A DNA stretch of 64,000 nt from Paenibacillus massiliensis 2301065 = DSM 16942 (GCF_000377505.1 NZ_KB898185.1:496001-560000), one strand, 5' to 3'. Numbered from the stretch's first letter, positions 34,584-44,989 are shown. Program-made: numbers and translations. Notes: generated from the letters alone by a model not told the origin.

Positions 34584-35861
34584 TTAAGGACTCACCACCA
34601 GAGATACTGCCATTTGATTCCAATCCAGATGCTCCTGCAGTCTGCGATTGACGTCCTCTAAGGTAATACTCTCATAGACCGGCAGCACCTCAAATAGATC
34701 GCTACCTCGGAAACGATGTCTGGTGAATTCGTGCGCAATATTTTCGGGCGAGTTCAGCATGCGTAAATATCCGCCAATTCTCTTTTTCCGGGCACGTTCA
34801 AAATGAGCCTCCTCGAAGCCTTTTGGCTTGATCGCCTCGACTTCCTCGCGGATACGAGCCAACAGCTGGTCAGGGTCCTTCGTATCGCCACCAATCGCCG
34901 AGAAAGCATACTGAGGAGAGCTGTTATACTCATGTCCGAAGCTATCCGAGATTAAGCCCTCATCATACAGCTTCTGATATAACTGTGTACTGGTGCCAAA
35001 GAGCATATCCAGCATCAGCTTGCTCTCCAGATCATGTCGGAGCAGCGCCTCGCCTGTCAGGCCAAGACGGGTCTCCTTGAATCCGAACAAGCACTTGGGC
35101 AAAGAAACTGCCAGCTTCATTTCCTTGCGCGGATTTGCCACCGTAGACGGTTCCGGCTCGAACAGACACTCAATCTCGCCTTGCGGCTCGTAGGTTTTGG
35201 CGTTCTGATTGTTACGTACAAGCTCGAATACTTTCTCAGGCTCCACACCACCTACTACGAACAACAGCATGTTGCTCGGGTGATAGAAGGCATGATAGCA
35301 TTCGTAGAGCGTTTCCTTCGTAATCGTATTAATCGACTCCACCGTACCCGCAATATCGATATGCACGGGATGCTTCGAGTACAATGCCTCAATCAGTCCA
35401 AAGTAGCTTCGCCAGTCCGGATTATCATTGTACATATTGATTTCCTGACTGATGATGCCCTTCTCCTTGTTGACATTCTCATCGGTAAAATAAGGATGCT
35501 GAACGAAATTAACGAGGGTCTCGAGATTATCATAGATGCGCTCCGTCGCTGAGAACAGATACACGGTCTGATCAAAGCTTGTAAATGCATTCGCGGATGC
35601 CCCATTGGAGGAGAACGTAGCGAAGATATCACCCTCAGGCTCCTCGAACATTTTGTGCTCCAGGAAGTGGGCAATGCCGTCCGGGACCTGATGCTCTTGC
35701 CCTTTTACTCGAAAATGATTATCCACGGAGCCATATTTTGTCGCAAACGTTGCGAATGTCTTCTGAAAACCTGGCTTGGGCAGCACATATACCTGAAGTC
35801 CGTTATCCATGACCTCATGATACAGCGTCTCCTGCAAATGCTCGTAAGGTATGCTCTGCAC
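34584..35861 (-). CDS. ymfH: M16 family zinc peptidase YmfH
   Basis: 425 residues, pitrilysin/M16B family. The inverted zinc motif HFLEH is at residues 65-69, with the downstream Glu region EKGIISQEINMYNDNP. In B. subtilis YmfH pairs with YmfF, likely as an active/inactive heterodimer, as here. GTG start, AAGGAGG at about 8 bases. It begins 2 bases after ymfF ends, so they are coupled. Confidence 0.93.
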   Translation of the reverse strand: MQSIPYEHLQETLYHEVMDNGLQVYVLPKPGFQKTFATFATKYGSVDNHFRVKGQEHQVPDGIAHFLEHKMFEEPEGDIFATFSSNGASANAFTSFDQTVYLFSATERIYDNLETLVNFVQHPYFTDENVNKEKGIISQEINMYNDNPDWRSYFGLIEALYSKHPVHIDIAGTVESINTITKETLYECYHAFYHPSNMLLFVVGGVEPEKVFELVRNNQNAKTYEPQGEIECLFEPEPSTVANPRKEMKLAVSLPKCLFGFKETRLGLTGEALLRHDLESKLMLDMLFGTSTQLYQKLYDEGLISDSFGHEYNSSPQYAFSAIGGDTKDPDQLLARIREEVEAIKPKGFEEAHFERARKKRIGGYLRMLNSPENIAHEFTRHRFRGSDLFEVLPVYESITLEDVNRRLQEHLDWNQMAVSLVVSP

Positions 35862-35863
35862 GT

Positions 35864-37144
35864 CTATTCCTCCTTCTGGTCTCGCAAAAAGTAAATGGTG
35901 TCCAGATGAAACGTGTCAGCCGCATTCTGCACGTCCTGCACGGTAACAGCCTCGATCTGTGCTAGTAGCTCGTCAACAGAGCGATCCTTGCCCGACAACT
36001 GTCTGTTGAAATCATACGATATCATCTCAAAGGCAGAATCCTGAGTTTCCTTCAGCAGGTTGCGGATCATCGCCTTCGTCTGTGACATCTCAAGTTCACT
36101 GATATTGCCACTACGCATATCATCCAGCTGCTGACGAATAATCTTGACTGCTTGCTCGTAATTAGGAATCTCAATTCCGGATTGAATCGTACCAATACCT
36201 TTGTGGCCATCATATCGCGATGATGCATAGTAGGCCAGACTTGCCCGTTCGCGCACATTTACAAACAGCTTCGAATGGGGATAACCACCGAGCACGCCAT
36301 TATACATCAAGGCAGAGGCATAACGAGGATCATCGTATGTGATGCCTGTGCGGAAGCCCATGTTCAGCTTGCCCTGATTCACATCAAGGCGTTCAACGAC
36401 GGTCTGCACCTCGCGTGTAGCCGCACGCGATGATTCCTTCCGGTAGTCTGGTGCAGCAGAGCGATCCATCTGGAAGTAGCGATCGACTAACGACTCCACC
36501 TCTTCAAGACTCGTATCTCCTACAACGTAGAGATCCAGACTGGCTTGCCCCAGCCATTGCTGATAACTGTTGTACAGGCTACTCGCATCTATATTATCGA
36601 GATCCTTACGTTGTCCAAGGGGATGCAGTCGATACGGCTCTTCCTTGCACATTTCTTCAAGGCAGCGCTCGCCAGCATAGCGTATCTTATCGTTCACGAT
36701 CGCTTCGAGCTTCTTGCGAACTGTATCCTTCTCCTGCTGTACATACGACGAACGGAAGGCTCCGTTCTCCAGCACAGGGCTGGTAAACACTTCCCCAAGG
36801 AAGGCCAGAGAGCGATCAAGCAGACTTTCACTACTGCTGACGAAGCTGTCATTTATCGCGTCCATTCGAAGCTGCACGATCTGATAATCGCCCCGCTTGT
36901 AAATGTCAAAGCCGAAGCCCGTGCCATACAGCTGTTCGAGCTGTTCCCTGAATTGAATGGTCTCAGGATAGCTTGAGGTTCCGCGGCGAAGCACGAAGGG
37001 CGTTACCGCCACACTAGTTACCGTGTCCTCTGTAAGGGGTACACCGGCGTACAAGGATATAGCAAAAGTCTTGAAACGTGTCGTTGGTAACACATGAATG
37101 CGCAGTTGCCTGCGGCTGCCTCGCTCAAAACTCGTCTTAGTCAA
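35864..37144 (-). CDS. ymfF: M16 family non-catalytic partner YmfF
   Basis: About 426 residues with the M16 fold (YAGVPLTEDTVTSVAVTPFVLRRGT; ASLAYYASSRYDGHKGIGTIQSGI) but no HxxEH zinc motif, since VAVTPFVL occupies that position. It should be the structural half of the YmfF-YmfH pair. The start is a TTG at 37144, 8 bases after AAGGGG; a TTG two codons upstream is too close to that site. Confidence 0.91.
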   Translation of the reverse strand: MTKTSFERGSRRQLRIHVLPTTRFKTFAISLYAGVPLTEDTVTSVAVTPFVLRRGTSSYPETIQFREQLEQLYGTGFGFDIYKRGDYQIVQLRMDAINDSFVSSSESLLDRSLAFLGEVFTSPVLENGAFRSSYVQQEKDTVRKKLEAIVNDKIRYAGERCLEEMCKEEPYRLHPLGQRKDLDNIDASSLYNSYQQWLGQASLDLYVVGDTSLEEVESLVDRYFQMDRSAAPDYRKESSRAATREVQTVVERLDVNQGKLNMGFRTGITYDDPRYASALMYNGVLGGYPHSKLFVNVRERASLAYYASSRYDGHKGIGTIQSGIEIPNYEQAVKIIRQQLDDMRSGNISELEMSQTKAMIRNLLKETQDSAFEMISYDFNRQLSGKDRSVDELLAQIEAVTVQDVQNAADTFHLDTIYFLRDQKEE

Positions 37145-37231
37145 GTTCAAAACCCCTTTGCAGCATCAATTTCATTTCAGTAAATATTGGCAACATCTAT
37201 CTCTTTATTGTAAACGATGAAAATGACAAGA

Positions 37232-37258
37232 AGCAACCGAAGACAGGCCCCGGTTGCT
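37232..37258 (-). terminator. Probable terminator after sleB
   Basis: Perfect 8-bp stem AGCAACCG/CGGTTGCT, followed on the minus strand by TCTTGTCATTTTC. The T-run is interrupted, so strength is moderate. Confidence 0.5.
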
Positions 37259-37343
37259 CATGTCAGGATTACATGGGCGTGGATTGTTCACTTTCAACGC
37301 ATGTGAGGGCATTGGCTAGCATCTAGACTGAAGCACTTCTAAG

Positions 37344-38174
37344 CTACATACAGAAAATATGCTGCCCGATCGTCTTCACCTGCGGACGGGTCCAAATCCA
37401 TTTGGAGGTCGCTGTCCGTGGGTTAAAGTAGTACAAGCATCCTCCAGATGGGTCCCAGCCATTCAATGCCTGCTGTACCGCCTTACGTGCCTGCTCGTTG
37501 GGCTCCAGCCAGATTTGTCCGTCTGCTACAGCCGTGAAGGCTCCTGGCTGAAAGATTACACCTGATGACGTATTAGGGAAGCTTGGTGACTTGACGCGAT
37601 TCAAAATAACGGCTGCTACTGCTACCTGTCCCTCGAATGGTTCTCCGCGAGCCTCGCCATACACGGCGTTTGCCATAATCTTAAGATCATTTTCGGATAG
37701 CCCCATTGTATTCCCGGAGCTAATTGAATCTGCTCCCTTATCAGCCGCTTGTCCTCCTGCCCCTGCATTCGCATTGTTTTTCTTATGCAAGGGTGTCTCG
37801 GTTGGCTTCCAGTGCTTGGTCGCGTTCACCAGCTTCAGCTTCGTTTTTGCACCAACCACTCCATCTGCTTTCATGCCAAATTCACCTTGAAACCATTTGA
37901 CGGAGTTCAACGTTTTGCTGCCAAACTGACTATCTACTTTACCGTGATAAAAGCCCAAAAGCTTAAGGCGACTCTGTAGCTCATAGACATCCTGGCCATA
38001 GGAACCAAAATTGATGCTCTGTGAGCTGAATGTAGGAGCAGCAGGCTGTAACTGTTCGGTCTCAGAAGCACTTACCTTGCTTGAGCTGGCGCCTTGCTTA
38101 TCGACAATCCCTGCGTAGATGGCTGTAGATATCACCATTGCACAAGCGCATATCCAAAGTGTCAGTTTTCTCAT
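37344..38174 (-). CDS. sleB: Spore cortex-lytic enzyme, SleB type
   Basis: 276 residues. Signal peptide (1-21), peptidoglycan-binding domain (about 57-115: GSYGQDVYELQSRLKLLGFY, WFQGEFGMKADGVVG), a linker, and the Hydrolase_2 catalytic domain from 163 with Glu174 in NAVYGEARGE and FQPGAFTAV, GGCLYYFNP. SleB is a lytic transglycosylase that degrades cortex muramic-lactam peptidoglycan during germination. A sigma-G-type promoter supports forespore expression. The usual downstream partner ypeB is not here, and this gene is not part of the B. subtilis ymf cluster. Confidence 0.88.
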   Translation of the reverse strand: MRKLTLWICACAMVISTAIYAGIVDKQGASSSKVSASETEQLQPAAPTFSSQSINFGSYGQDVYELQSRLKLLGFYHGKVDSQFGSKTLNSVKWFQGEFGMKADGVVGAKTKLKLVNATKHWKPTETPLHKKNNANAGAGGQAADKGADSISSGNTMGLSENDLKIMANAVYGEARGEPFEGQVAVAAVILNRVKSPSFPNTSSGVIFQPGAFTAVADGQIWLEPNEQARKAVQQALNGWDPSGGCLYYFNPRTATSKWIWTRPQVKTIGQHIFCM

Positions 38175-38222
38175 AAGCTGTGATCTACCTTTCTGTGGTG
38201 GAATGAACAGGATAGCTACGCT

Positions 38223-38253
38223 TATTATGACAAGCTAACAGAAATGCTATTCA
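38223..38253 (-). promoter_or_regulatory. Sigma-G-type promoter of sleB
   Basis: Minus-strand TGAATA (38248-38253), 18-base spacer, CATAATA (38223-38229), one base from the forespore sigma-G consensus TGAATA-N17/18-CATACTA, about 50 bases before the sleB ATG. Confidence 0.75.
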
Positions 38254-38419
38254 TTGCTTCTCTCTTCGGGCAATTCCTTGCGAAAGTTCAGGAAATACAA
38301 CAAGAAAACGCCTATCGACGTACTTTCACAGAAGAGAGACCGCCTTTAGTTGAAGTTTTTTTTGCAATAATTGAATTGCCTCACTTCGCTAAAAACGTAT
38401 AATTTCGATTATCAAAAAA

Positions 38420-38454
38420 AAACAGCGTCTCTCCAAAAAGGAAAGCCGCTGTTT
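38420..38454 (-). terminator. Terminator after spoIIIE
   Basis: Stem AAACAGCG/CGCTGTTT with additional inner CTCC...GGAAAG pairing, followed on the minus strand by nine T residues. Confidence 0.85.
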
Positions 38455-38481
38455 CTGTTATTTCAAATGTGTTAAAAGTCG

Positions 38482-38513
38482 ACGTTCAGACGTTCAGACG
38501 TTCAGACATTCAA
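38482..38513. repeat. 8-bp tandem repeat downstream of spoIIIE
   Basis: Three exact copies of ACGTTCAG and a fourth degenerate copy (ACATTCAA) in a row, between the spoIIIE stop and its terminator. Confidence 0.85.
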
Positions 38514-38548
38514 CAATGCATCTGTCTTAAATTTTATGCCTATGTGAT

Positions 38549-41281
38549 TCAGGAGCTAATCTTGTTCTGCTGATATTGCTCCAGTGAAATTAGTACCTCA
38601 CGCGGCTTGCTTCCCTCATAGGGACCAATCACACCACGTGCCTCCATAGAGTCAATTAGTCGTGCTGCACGCGTATACCCAATTCTCATACGTCGCTGCA
38701 GCAGCGAGACGGAGGCTTGCTTGGCTTCGAGAATGATGTTTACGGCCTGCTCATACAGCTCGTCCACAATCTCCTCACCCTCCATGGATGATTCCTCAAC
38801 CTCAGGAACGATAGATTCGTCGTATTCAGCTTCAGCCTGATCTCGTACATAGCTGACAATGTTCTCTACCTCCTGATCACTCAGGAATGCACCCTGAACA
38901 CGGACAGGCTTAGAGGCTCCCATCGGCATGAACAGCATATCACCACGCCCGAGCAGCTTCTCGGCTCCACCCATATCCAAGATGGTCCGTGAATCGACCT
39001 GTGAGGATACACCGAACGCGATCCGTGAAGGAATATTGGCCTTAATAACACCAGTAATGACGTCGACAGATGGACGCTGTGTAGCAATAATCAAGTGAAT
39101 GCCTGCCGCACGGGCCATCTGCGCAAGACGAGCAATAGCATCCTCTACATCTCCAGCCGCTACCATCATCAGATCAGCAAGCTCATCCACGATAACTACG
39201 ATATAGGGAAGCACTGCCGCCGGGTTATCACGCATCAGTTGATTATAGCCCTCAACGTTCCTCGTTCCCGATTTGGAGAATAGCTCATAACGTTTCTCCA
39301 TTTCCACAACAATCTTCTTAAGAGCAAGTGATGCACGCTTGGGATCGGTAACCACTGGCGCCATCAAATGAGGGATCCCATTGTATACGTTCAGCTCCAC
39401 CATCTTCGGATCGACCATGAGGAACTTGACCTCATCAGGCTTGGCCTTATACAGAATGCTGGTAATAATACCATTAATACAGACGGATTTACCCGAGCCT
39501 GTCGCACCAGCTACCAGCAAATGGGGCATCTTCGCGAGGTTGCCTACAATCGTCTGTCCGGCAATATCCCGCCCAAATGCTATCGATAGCTTCGACTCGG
39601 CATCCCTGAACACGTTTGTCTCCATGACCTCACGCATTGTAACAACCGAGACCTCACTATTAGGCACCTCGATACCAATAGCTGATTTCCCCGGAATCGG
39701 TGCCTCCATCCGAATATCCTTGGCAGCCAATGCCAGGGCAATATCATCGGTCAAGTTCACAATTCGGCTAACCTTCACACCGATATCCGGTTGAATCTCA
39801 TAGCGCGTAACCGCTGGGCCTCGTACAACCTCCAGTACCTTGGCCCGTACACCAAAGCTCTCAAGCGTAGCTTCCAGCTTGCGTGCCGTCTGCATATAGT
39901 CATTCTGATCACCCGCATTGCCTGCACCCGCAGGTCGATCAAGCAGCTTTAATGGAGGCAATCGGTAAGGCTTGGGCTGCGGTTGTTGGTCAACTACCGT
40001 TGTCCCTGTTGCCGTTGCCCCATTCGCTGCACCTTCCTCTGACTGAGTAACCGTCTCAGAAGCTAATTGCTCTTCTGGCAGTGGCAGCTCCTCGTCCCCA
40101 AATTCCTCATCGAGTGGGTGCTGAATCATGCCATCCTGAGCAGACACATTACCTACATGTGCTTGGCTATCCGTAATTGCCACGGTACTATCCAACGTGT
40201 TATCCATGTTACCATACGGCTCTCTCTCTAAATCAGACAGCGGGGCATGACTACCCGGCTGATTCGGCGAACGCCCCACATAGCCATCCTCCTGAAGATC
40301 CTCATCAAGAGGGTCTTCCTCACTTCGTACCTGCTCGAAGAAATTGCGGATAATTGGGGAACTACTTGGCTGCTGAGCATTCTTGCTATTATCAGACTCT
40401 TCAACTACCTCCGGCATATCATCTCGCTCTGCTACATATATATCCTCATCTGTAGAATCAGTAGCATCAGACCTGTCTTCTGCAGGTGCTGTCTTGTTGC
40501 CGAACAGCTGAAAGAATAGCGGCTGACGCTTCTTCGGCATTTCAAGCTCTTCAAAATCCTCCTCCAGATCGTCATAATCCGGTATGGGCTCCGCCTTGAT
40601 CTTTCCATTAGCTGCACGCGCGCGAGTGGCGGCAAGGGGACCTTGCCGCTCATTCCACTTGTGCTGCAATGCTCCCCCGACCTTGCCCATGCGAGTCCGT
40701 ACGAACTTCGCCAGATCCACATAGGAAAGCTGTGTTATTAGCATGAAGGAAATGACGAACATCACAAGCATCACCAGCTTTGCGCCAGTCAAGCCGAACA
40801 ACCATAGCAGGAGTGTCAGTTGAAGAGCCCCAACGTACCCTCCGCTAATCTCTTTATTGAGCATTGAGCCATCATCTGCTGGCCTTGGAGCAAGCAGCTC
40901 CGTATTCATATCCGTATGTATTTGACTCATCACATTTCCAGGCTCAAGCGCCTGAATCGGTCCCAGACGCTGTTCCATGGACGAGATTGCACTCATCAGC
41001 GTGAGAGCACACACCAGCAGAACCACACCACTTCTTCTTGTGTTCCATTGATGAGGCCACTTTCGATTAATCATGACCATAAGTCCGACAAAAATGCCGA
41101 TGAGAGGGATCACAAAATAGAATTTGCCGAGCACCAAACCGAACATTTTGGACAGAGAGCGGCCTACAGCGGCTTCTCCGGATAATGCTATTACAGATAA
41201 GGTAATCAGCACGATACCATAGATTTCATACTTGAGTACACTGCCTAATATGGATTTCTTTTTCTTACGTCTTCTGGCCAT
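38549..41281 (-). CDS. spoIIIE: DNA translocase FtsK/SpoIIIE
   Basis: About 910 residues. Basic N-terminus ([10 protein letters not shown]), four membrane helices within 10-180, a long acidic variable linker (about 230-450), then the FtsK motor with Walker A GATGSGKS (Lys598) and Walker [14 protein letters not shown], and the C-terminal gamma winged helix ([18 protein letters not shown]). It pumps chromosomal DNA across the septum, including into the forespore. The ATG at 41281 has GGAGGGG at about 8 bases; a GTG three codons up lies inside that site. The linker is about 100 residues longer than in B. subtilis. Confidence 0.96.
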   Translation of the reverse strand: MARRRKKKKSILGSVLKYEIYGIVLITLSVIALSGEAAVGRSLSKMFGLVLGKFYFVIPLIGIFVGLMVMINRKWPHQWNTRRSGVVLLVCALTLMSAISSMEQRLGPIQALEPGNVMSQIHTDMNTELLAPRPADDGSMLNKEISGGYVGALQLTLLLWLFGLTGAKLVMLVMFVISFMLITQLSYVDLAKFVRTRMGKVGGALQHKWNERQGPLAATRARAANGKIKAEPIPDYDDLEEDFEELEMPKKRQPLFFQLFGNKTAPAEDRSDATDSTDEDIYVAERDDMPEVVEESDNSKNAQQPSSSPIIRNFFEQVRSEEDPLDEDLQEDGYVGRSPNQPGSHAPLSDLEREPYGNMDNTLDSTVAITDSQAHVGNVSAQDGMIQHPLDEEFGDEELPLPEEQLASETVTQSEEGAANGATATGTTVVDQQPQPKPYRLPPLKLLDRPAGAGNAGDQNDYMQTARKLEATLESFGVRAKVLEVVRGPAVTRYEIQPDIGVKVSRIVNLTDDIALALAAKDIRMEAPIPGKSAIGIEVPNSEVSVVTMREVMETNVFRDAESKLSIAFGRDIAGQTIVGNLAKMPHLLVAGATGSGKSVCINGIITSILYKAKPDEVKFLMVDPKMVELNVYNGIPHLMAPVVTDPKRASLALKKIVVEMEKRYELFSKSGTRNVEGYNQLMRDNPAAVLPYIVVIVDELADLMMVAAGDVEDAIARLAQMARAAGIHLIIATQRPSVDVITGVIKANIPSRIAFGVSSQVDSRTILDMGGAEKLLGRGDMLFMPMGASKPVRVQGAFLSDQEVENIVSYVRDQAEAEYDESIVPEVEESSMEGEEIVDELYEQAVNIILEAKQASVSLLQRRMRIGYTRAARLIDSMEARGVIGPYEGSKPREVLISLEQYQQNKISS

Positions 41282-41388
41282 CCGTTTCACCCCTCCAGAA
41301 GCATATTATAGCATGACTGGCATGTATCCGCACATATGTTCTTTTCTGATACTTTTCGACAGAACCGTATGCTTGGATTAATCACCGT

Positions 41389-41601
41389 CTATGTCCACTC
41401 AATTTCGCTCCCAGGCGCATACATGGGGTTCAGATAGGCTTCTAGTGGACAGTCCAGCAGGCGGACAATCGTTCCACTACGGGGCCCTGTAGAGCGAACC
41501 TGCATCAGTAGCCCCCCAACACGAATATCCTGGTACTGTCCCGTATCCTTCCATAGTCCTTCCCAGATCAATTCAGGTGGCATCACGGTGTAGAGCGTCA
41601 T
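41389..41601 (-). CDS. ylzJ: YlzJ-like protein
   Basis: 70 residues, beginning [15 protein letters not shown], the signature of the YlzJ family found after tepA in Bacilli. Function is unknown. Its ATG overlaps the tepA stop by 4 bases, so it is translated by coupling. Confidence 0.87.
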   Translation of the reverse strand: MTLYTVMPPELIWEGLWKDTGQYQDIRVGGLLMQVRSTGPRSGTIVRLLDCPLEAYLNPMYAPGSEIEWT

Positions 41602-42440
41602 TGTGGAAATCCTCCTCCATGCGGGGCTGACAATGGATTAGGAGAACTCCCCGCCTGCTGAGCTGAAGCCCCACTCGAAGTTTGCAGAGATTGCAACGAT
41701 TGCATTTGCTGGCGCCGGATTTCACGACGTTCCTCAATCATGCTATTCAGTTTCGCCAGCGCTTCACCAATCCCGCCCACCTGATCCATCAATCCGTATT
41801 TGACTGCTTCTGCGCCGCCAACAGCGGTGCCTATATCCCGATTCAGCTCCCCAGTCTTGAACATAAGCTCCTTGAATTGCTCTTCTGTAATTCTGGAATG
41901 TGCCATTACGAAGCGTACGACTCTCTCCTGCATTTTCTCCATATACTCAAAGGTCTGCGGAACCCCGATTACAAGCCCGTTCATTCGAACAGGGTGAATC
42001 GTCATTGTTGCACTTTCCGCAATAAATGAATACGAAGCCGAGACCGCAATAGGCACTCCAATACTATGCCCACCTCCAATAACTACCGTAACCGTAGGCT
42101 TAGTCAGAGAAGCAATCATTTCGGCGATCGCAAGACCCGCCTCTACATCTCCACCTACCGTATTCAGTAGAATCATGAGGCCCTCGATTTTTGGATTTTG
42201 CTCAGCTGCAACAAGCTGGGGAATCATGTGCTCGTATTTGGTCGTCTTGTTCTGTGGCGGCAATATATAATGACCCTCGATCTGACCTATGATCGTCATA
42301 CAGAATACGTTGGACTCTGCGGCTGGCAACGCTGTCTGCCCGAGCTGTTGAAGGCTCTCAAGTACAGGATTCCGCTTCGGCTCCTCCTCTCGTGGTGCTT
42401 GCTCCTCATTTCCCTCAGATGAACCATGTACCTGATACAT
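41598..42440 (-). CDS. tepA: ClpP-family translocation-enhancing protein TepA
   Basis: 280 residues with a ClpP/SppA-type crotonase-like fold: [19 protein letters not shown], catalytic Ser126 in GGGHSIGVP and His149 in TIHPV. TepA of B. subtilis acts at the membrane in preprotein translocation or signal-peptide degradation. Residues 1-35 and about 245-280 are low-complexity ([31 protein letters not shown]). AGGAAGA lies upstream of the ATG. The order rnjB-tepA-ylzJ-spoIIIE is conserved. Confidence 0.93.
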   Translation of the reverse strand: MYQVHGSSEGNEEQAPREEEPKRNPVLESLQQLGQTALPAAESNVFCMTIIGQIEGHYILPPQNKTTKYEHMIPQLVAAEQNPKIEGLMILLNTVGGDVEAGLAIAEMIASLTKPTVTVVIGGGHSIGVPIAVSASYSFIAESATMTIHPVRMNGLVIGVPQTFEYMEKMQERVVRFVMAHSRITEEQFKELMFKTGELNRDIGTAVGGAEAVKYGLMDQVGGIGEALAKLNSMIEERREIRRQQMQSLQSLQTSSGASAQQAGSSPNPLSAPHGGGFPQ

Positions 42441-42634
42441 ATAATCTTCCTTTCTTAACCAGTTTTATGATAACAATTCACTTCTAGTATGAGGTTCGGA
42501 TGGAAGAATTTATACATACACTAAGATGAAATCAAACAAAAATGTCAGTAGTGGACGAAAGACTCTTATCACATTTGCTACCTTTCTATGTAGGCTGTCA
42601 TCCCCTGTCCAGAGGACACCTTTCACAAAAAAAA

Positions 42635-42679
42635 GCCTTTCCACGGGAAGAAACCGTCCATATTTCTTCCGGGAAAGGC
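42635..42679 (-). terminator. Terminator after the RNase J gene
   Basis: Long stem (outer GCCTTTCC/GGAAAGGC plus inner GGAAGAAA/TTTCTTCC), followed on the minus strand by eight T residues. It makes tepA-ylzJ-spoIIIE a separate unit. Confidence 0.85.
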
Positions 42680-42714
42680 GACTGTGTGCCAGATATTTGA
42701 TTTCAATCTATTAA

Positions 42715-44394
42715 TTATACTTCCATAATGATCGGCAAGATCATTGGTCTGCGGCGAGTCTGTTCGTACAGGAAGCGCCCCAAAGCATCCTTGACATTCG
42801 TCTTGAGGGAAGCCCATTCATTTACATTCTCACTCATCAATCTCTGCAGCGTGTTGGATACGATACGATTGGCCTCATCAAGCAATCCTTCTGATTCCCT
42901 TACGTATACAAATCCACGAGATATGATGTCTGGACCCGATACGATGGTTCCGTCCTGCTTGCTCAACGTGACCACGACCACCAGAATTCCGTCCTGCGAC
43001 AACAGCTTACGGTCGCGCAATACGATATTACCTACATCGCCTACACCCAGACCGTCGATCAACACATTTCCTGCCGTTACTTTACCGGCCTTGCGTGCTG
43101 AACCGCCCTGAATTTCGACAACCTCACCAATATCCGTAATGAAGATATTATCATGCTCCACACCAACGGATTCCGCGAGCAATGCATGTCTGCGCTGCAT
43201 CCGATATTCACCGTGAATTGGAATGAAGAATTTAGGCTTCATCAGGTTCAGCATCAGCTTAAGCTCTTCCTGACTACCATGGCCGGATACGTGAACACCC
43301 GGGTTGGCACCACTGTAGTATACTTCAGCACCTAGCTTGAACAAATCATCAATGGTGCGTCCTACATATTTCTCATTACCAGGTACAGGTGTCGCAGCAA
43401 TGATCACTGTATCACCAGGCAGAATGTCCACCTTACGGTGAGTCGAGCGAGCCATGCGTGTCAAGGCTGACATTGGTTCTCCTTGGCTACCTGTGCACAG
43501 AATTACGACACGGTCTGCGGACATCTTGCCTACTTCTTCAGGCTCAATAAGCATTCCATCTGGAATGTTCAAGTATCCAAGATCTTCAGCGATTCCCACC
43601 ACGTTCACCATGCTGCGACCAATGACTGCAATCTTGCGTCCTGTCTTCTCAGCAGCATGAACAACTTGTTGGATACGATGTACGTTAGAAGCGAAGGTTG
43701 CTACTACAACCCGCTGTCTGGATTTGCGGAAGATATCCTCAAGCACAATCCCTACGCTCTTCTCTGAAGGCGTGAAGCCAGGCTTCTCTGCATTCGTACT
43801 GTCAGACAAGAGGGCCAGTACACCACGGCTACCGATCTCAGCCATGCGCTGCAGGTCAGCATAGTGCCCATTTACTGGTGTATGGTCGAACTTGAAGTCT
43901 CCCGTGTGAACAACAGCACCTTCTGGCGTATCAATACACACACCTACTGAATCCGGAATACTGTGGTTCGTGCTGAAGAACGATAGGCGAAGATTAGTTC
44001 CCAGCTTGATCTCGGAGTCTGCATGGATCAGAATACGCTTCGTCTCGCCAAGCAGATTGGCTTCCTTCAGCTTATTCTCCACCAGCCCCATTGTCAGCTT
44101 CGTGCCATATACAGGCACATTCAGATGCTTCAGCACGTATGGGAGACCACCAATATGGTCTTCATGACCGTGCGTCAGCACAATTCCTTTTACTTTGTCA
44201 CGATTTTCCGTCAAGTATGAAATATCAGGAATAACCATATCTATTCCGAGCATATCTTCCTCAGGAAATTTGAGTCCGGCGTCCACCACCACAATATCAT
44301 TGGCGTATTGAACCACGTACATATTTTTCCCGATTTCACCGACGCCGCCCAAAGCAAAAATCAGCAATTTATCGTTGTTTGTTTTCTTAGACAA
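42715..44394 (-). CDS. rnjB: Ribonuclease J
   Basis: 559 residues, metallo-beta-lactamase/beta-CASP RNase with 5'-exonuclease and endonuclease activity. The zinc motif HGHEDHIGG is at residues 75-83, with TGDFKFDHTPV, the beta-CASP motif around SDSTNAEKPG and the C-terminal dimer domain. By position it is B. subtilis rnjB (ymfA), but the intact motif is like catalytically active RNase J1. The start is TTG; AGGAGG lies 11 bases upstream. A sigma-A promoter sits far upstream. Confidence 0.94.
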   Translation of the reverse strand: MSKKTNNDKLLIFALGGVGEIGKNMYVVQYANDIVVVDAGLKFPEEDMLGIDMVIPDISYLTENRDKVKGIVLTHGHEDHIGGLPYVLKHLNVPVYGTKLTMGLVENKLKEANLLGETKRILIHADSEIKLGTNLRLSFFSTNHSIPDSVGVCIDTPEGAVVHTGDFKFDHTPVNGHYADLQRMAEIGSRGVLALLSDSTNAEKPGFTPSEKSVGIVLEDIFRKSRQRVVVATFASNVHRIQQVVHAAEKTGRKIAVIGRSMVNVVGIAEDLGYLNIPDGMLIEPEEVGKMSADRVVILCTGSQGEPMSALTRMARSTHRKVDILPGDTVIIAATPVPGNEKYVGRTIDDLFKLGAEVYYSGANPGVHVSGHGSQEELKLMLNLMKPKFFIPIHGEYRMQRRHALLAESVGVEHDNIFITDIGEVVEIQGGSARKAGKVTAGNVLIDGLGVGDVGNIVLRDRKLLSQDGILVVVVTLSKQDGTIVSGPDIISRGFVYVRESEGLLDEANRIVSNTLQRLMSENVNEWASLKTNVKDALGRFLYEQTRRRPMILPIIMEV

Positions 44395-44622
44395 AAGAAT
44401 CTAAACCTCCTATGGTAGTTGGACGTCGTACCTTAATTTATTCAGCAATTTAGCAACATATCAAGCGCATAAGACAGCAATGTATGCAGATCACGCTGCT
44501 GAAATCCGGACACATTCCTGCAAAGCGTTGTCAGATGATGCAAACGCATATGCAAAATTAGTGCTTTGTGATTTACAAAACACGAAATTTCAAAATATTA
44601 CCGCACCCAGTCACTTGCAATC

Positions 44623-44652
44623 ATTATACATGATTAAAAAGCGAAAAAACAA
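44623..44652 (-). promoter_or_regulatory. Probable sigma-A promoter of the RNase J gene
   Basis: Perfect -10 TATAAT (44623-44628), 18-base spacer and -35 TTGTTT (44647-44652) on the minus strand. It implies a 5' leader of about 220 bases. Confidence 0.55.
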
Positions 44653-44929
44653 GTCGCCTGTTTGTCATTTACAGGTTACCCCGTAATAGCACATCCCATG
44701 ACAACGCAGTATAGCAGCAATGTTGTCAATATATGCTTACCTTAAAGGAAGGATACAATGCAGTAAAAAACATGGTCATTCTGCAGATCTGCCCATAGCC
44801 ACGTGGCGATATGACCTGCTCATTAATTAAGCATAAGACAATCGTCTTTCGGCGTACCTTCATACAAGGTCAGACCGCATCTAGTTGAAATGATGACCCG
44901 GCTGAAGAGATATAAATCCTATTATCTAA
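44653..44929. other. Intergenic stretch without a recognised gene
   Basis: Between the candidate RNase J promoter and the dapA terminator no frame with a ribosome binding site, no tRNA-like fold and no known riboswitch was seen. Together with the leader this 595-base gap (44395-44989) is the longest non-coding stretch in the window. Confidence 0.6.
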
Positions 44930-44935
44930 AACAAA

Positions 44936-44971
44936 AAGGGCGTCCCGCCAGCTCTGGCCTTGGACACCCTT
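44936..44971 (-). terminator. Terminator after dapA
   Basis: Minus-strand stem AAGGGTGTCC/GGACGCCCTT (one G-U pair) with an inner CCAG/CTGG pairing, followed by TTTTTGTTTT. It ends the asd-dapG-dapA unit. Confidence 0.85.
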
Positions 44972-44989
44972 CAATGCAATCGCATTATT

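Noticed and set aside
44395..44989. Lysine riboswitch or T-box in the aspartate-pathway region
   Set aside because: The gaps before asd, before RNase J and around dapA show neither an L-box-like fold nor the T-box sequence.
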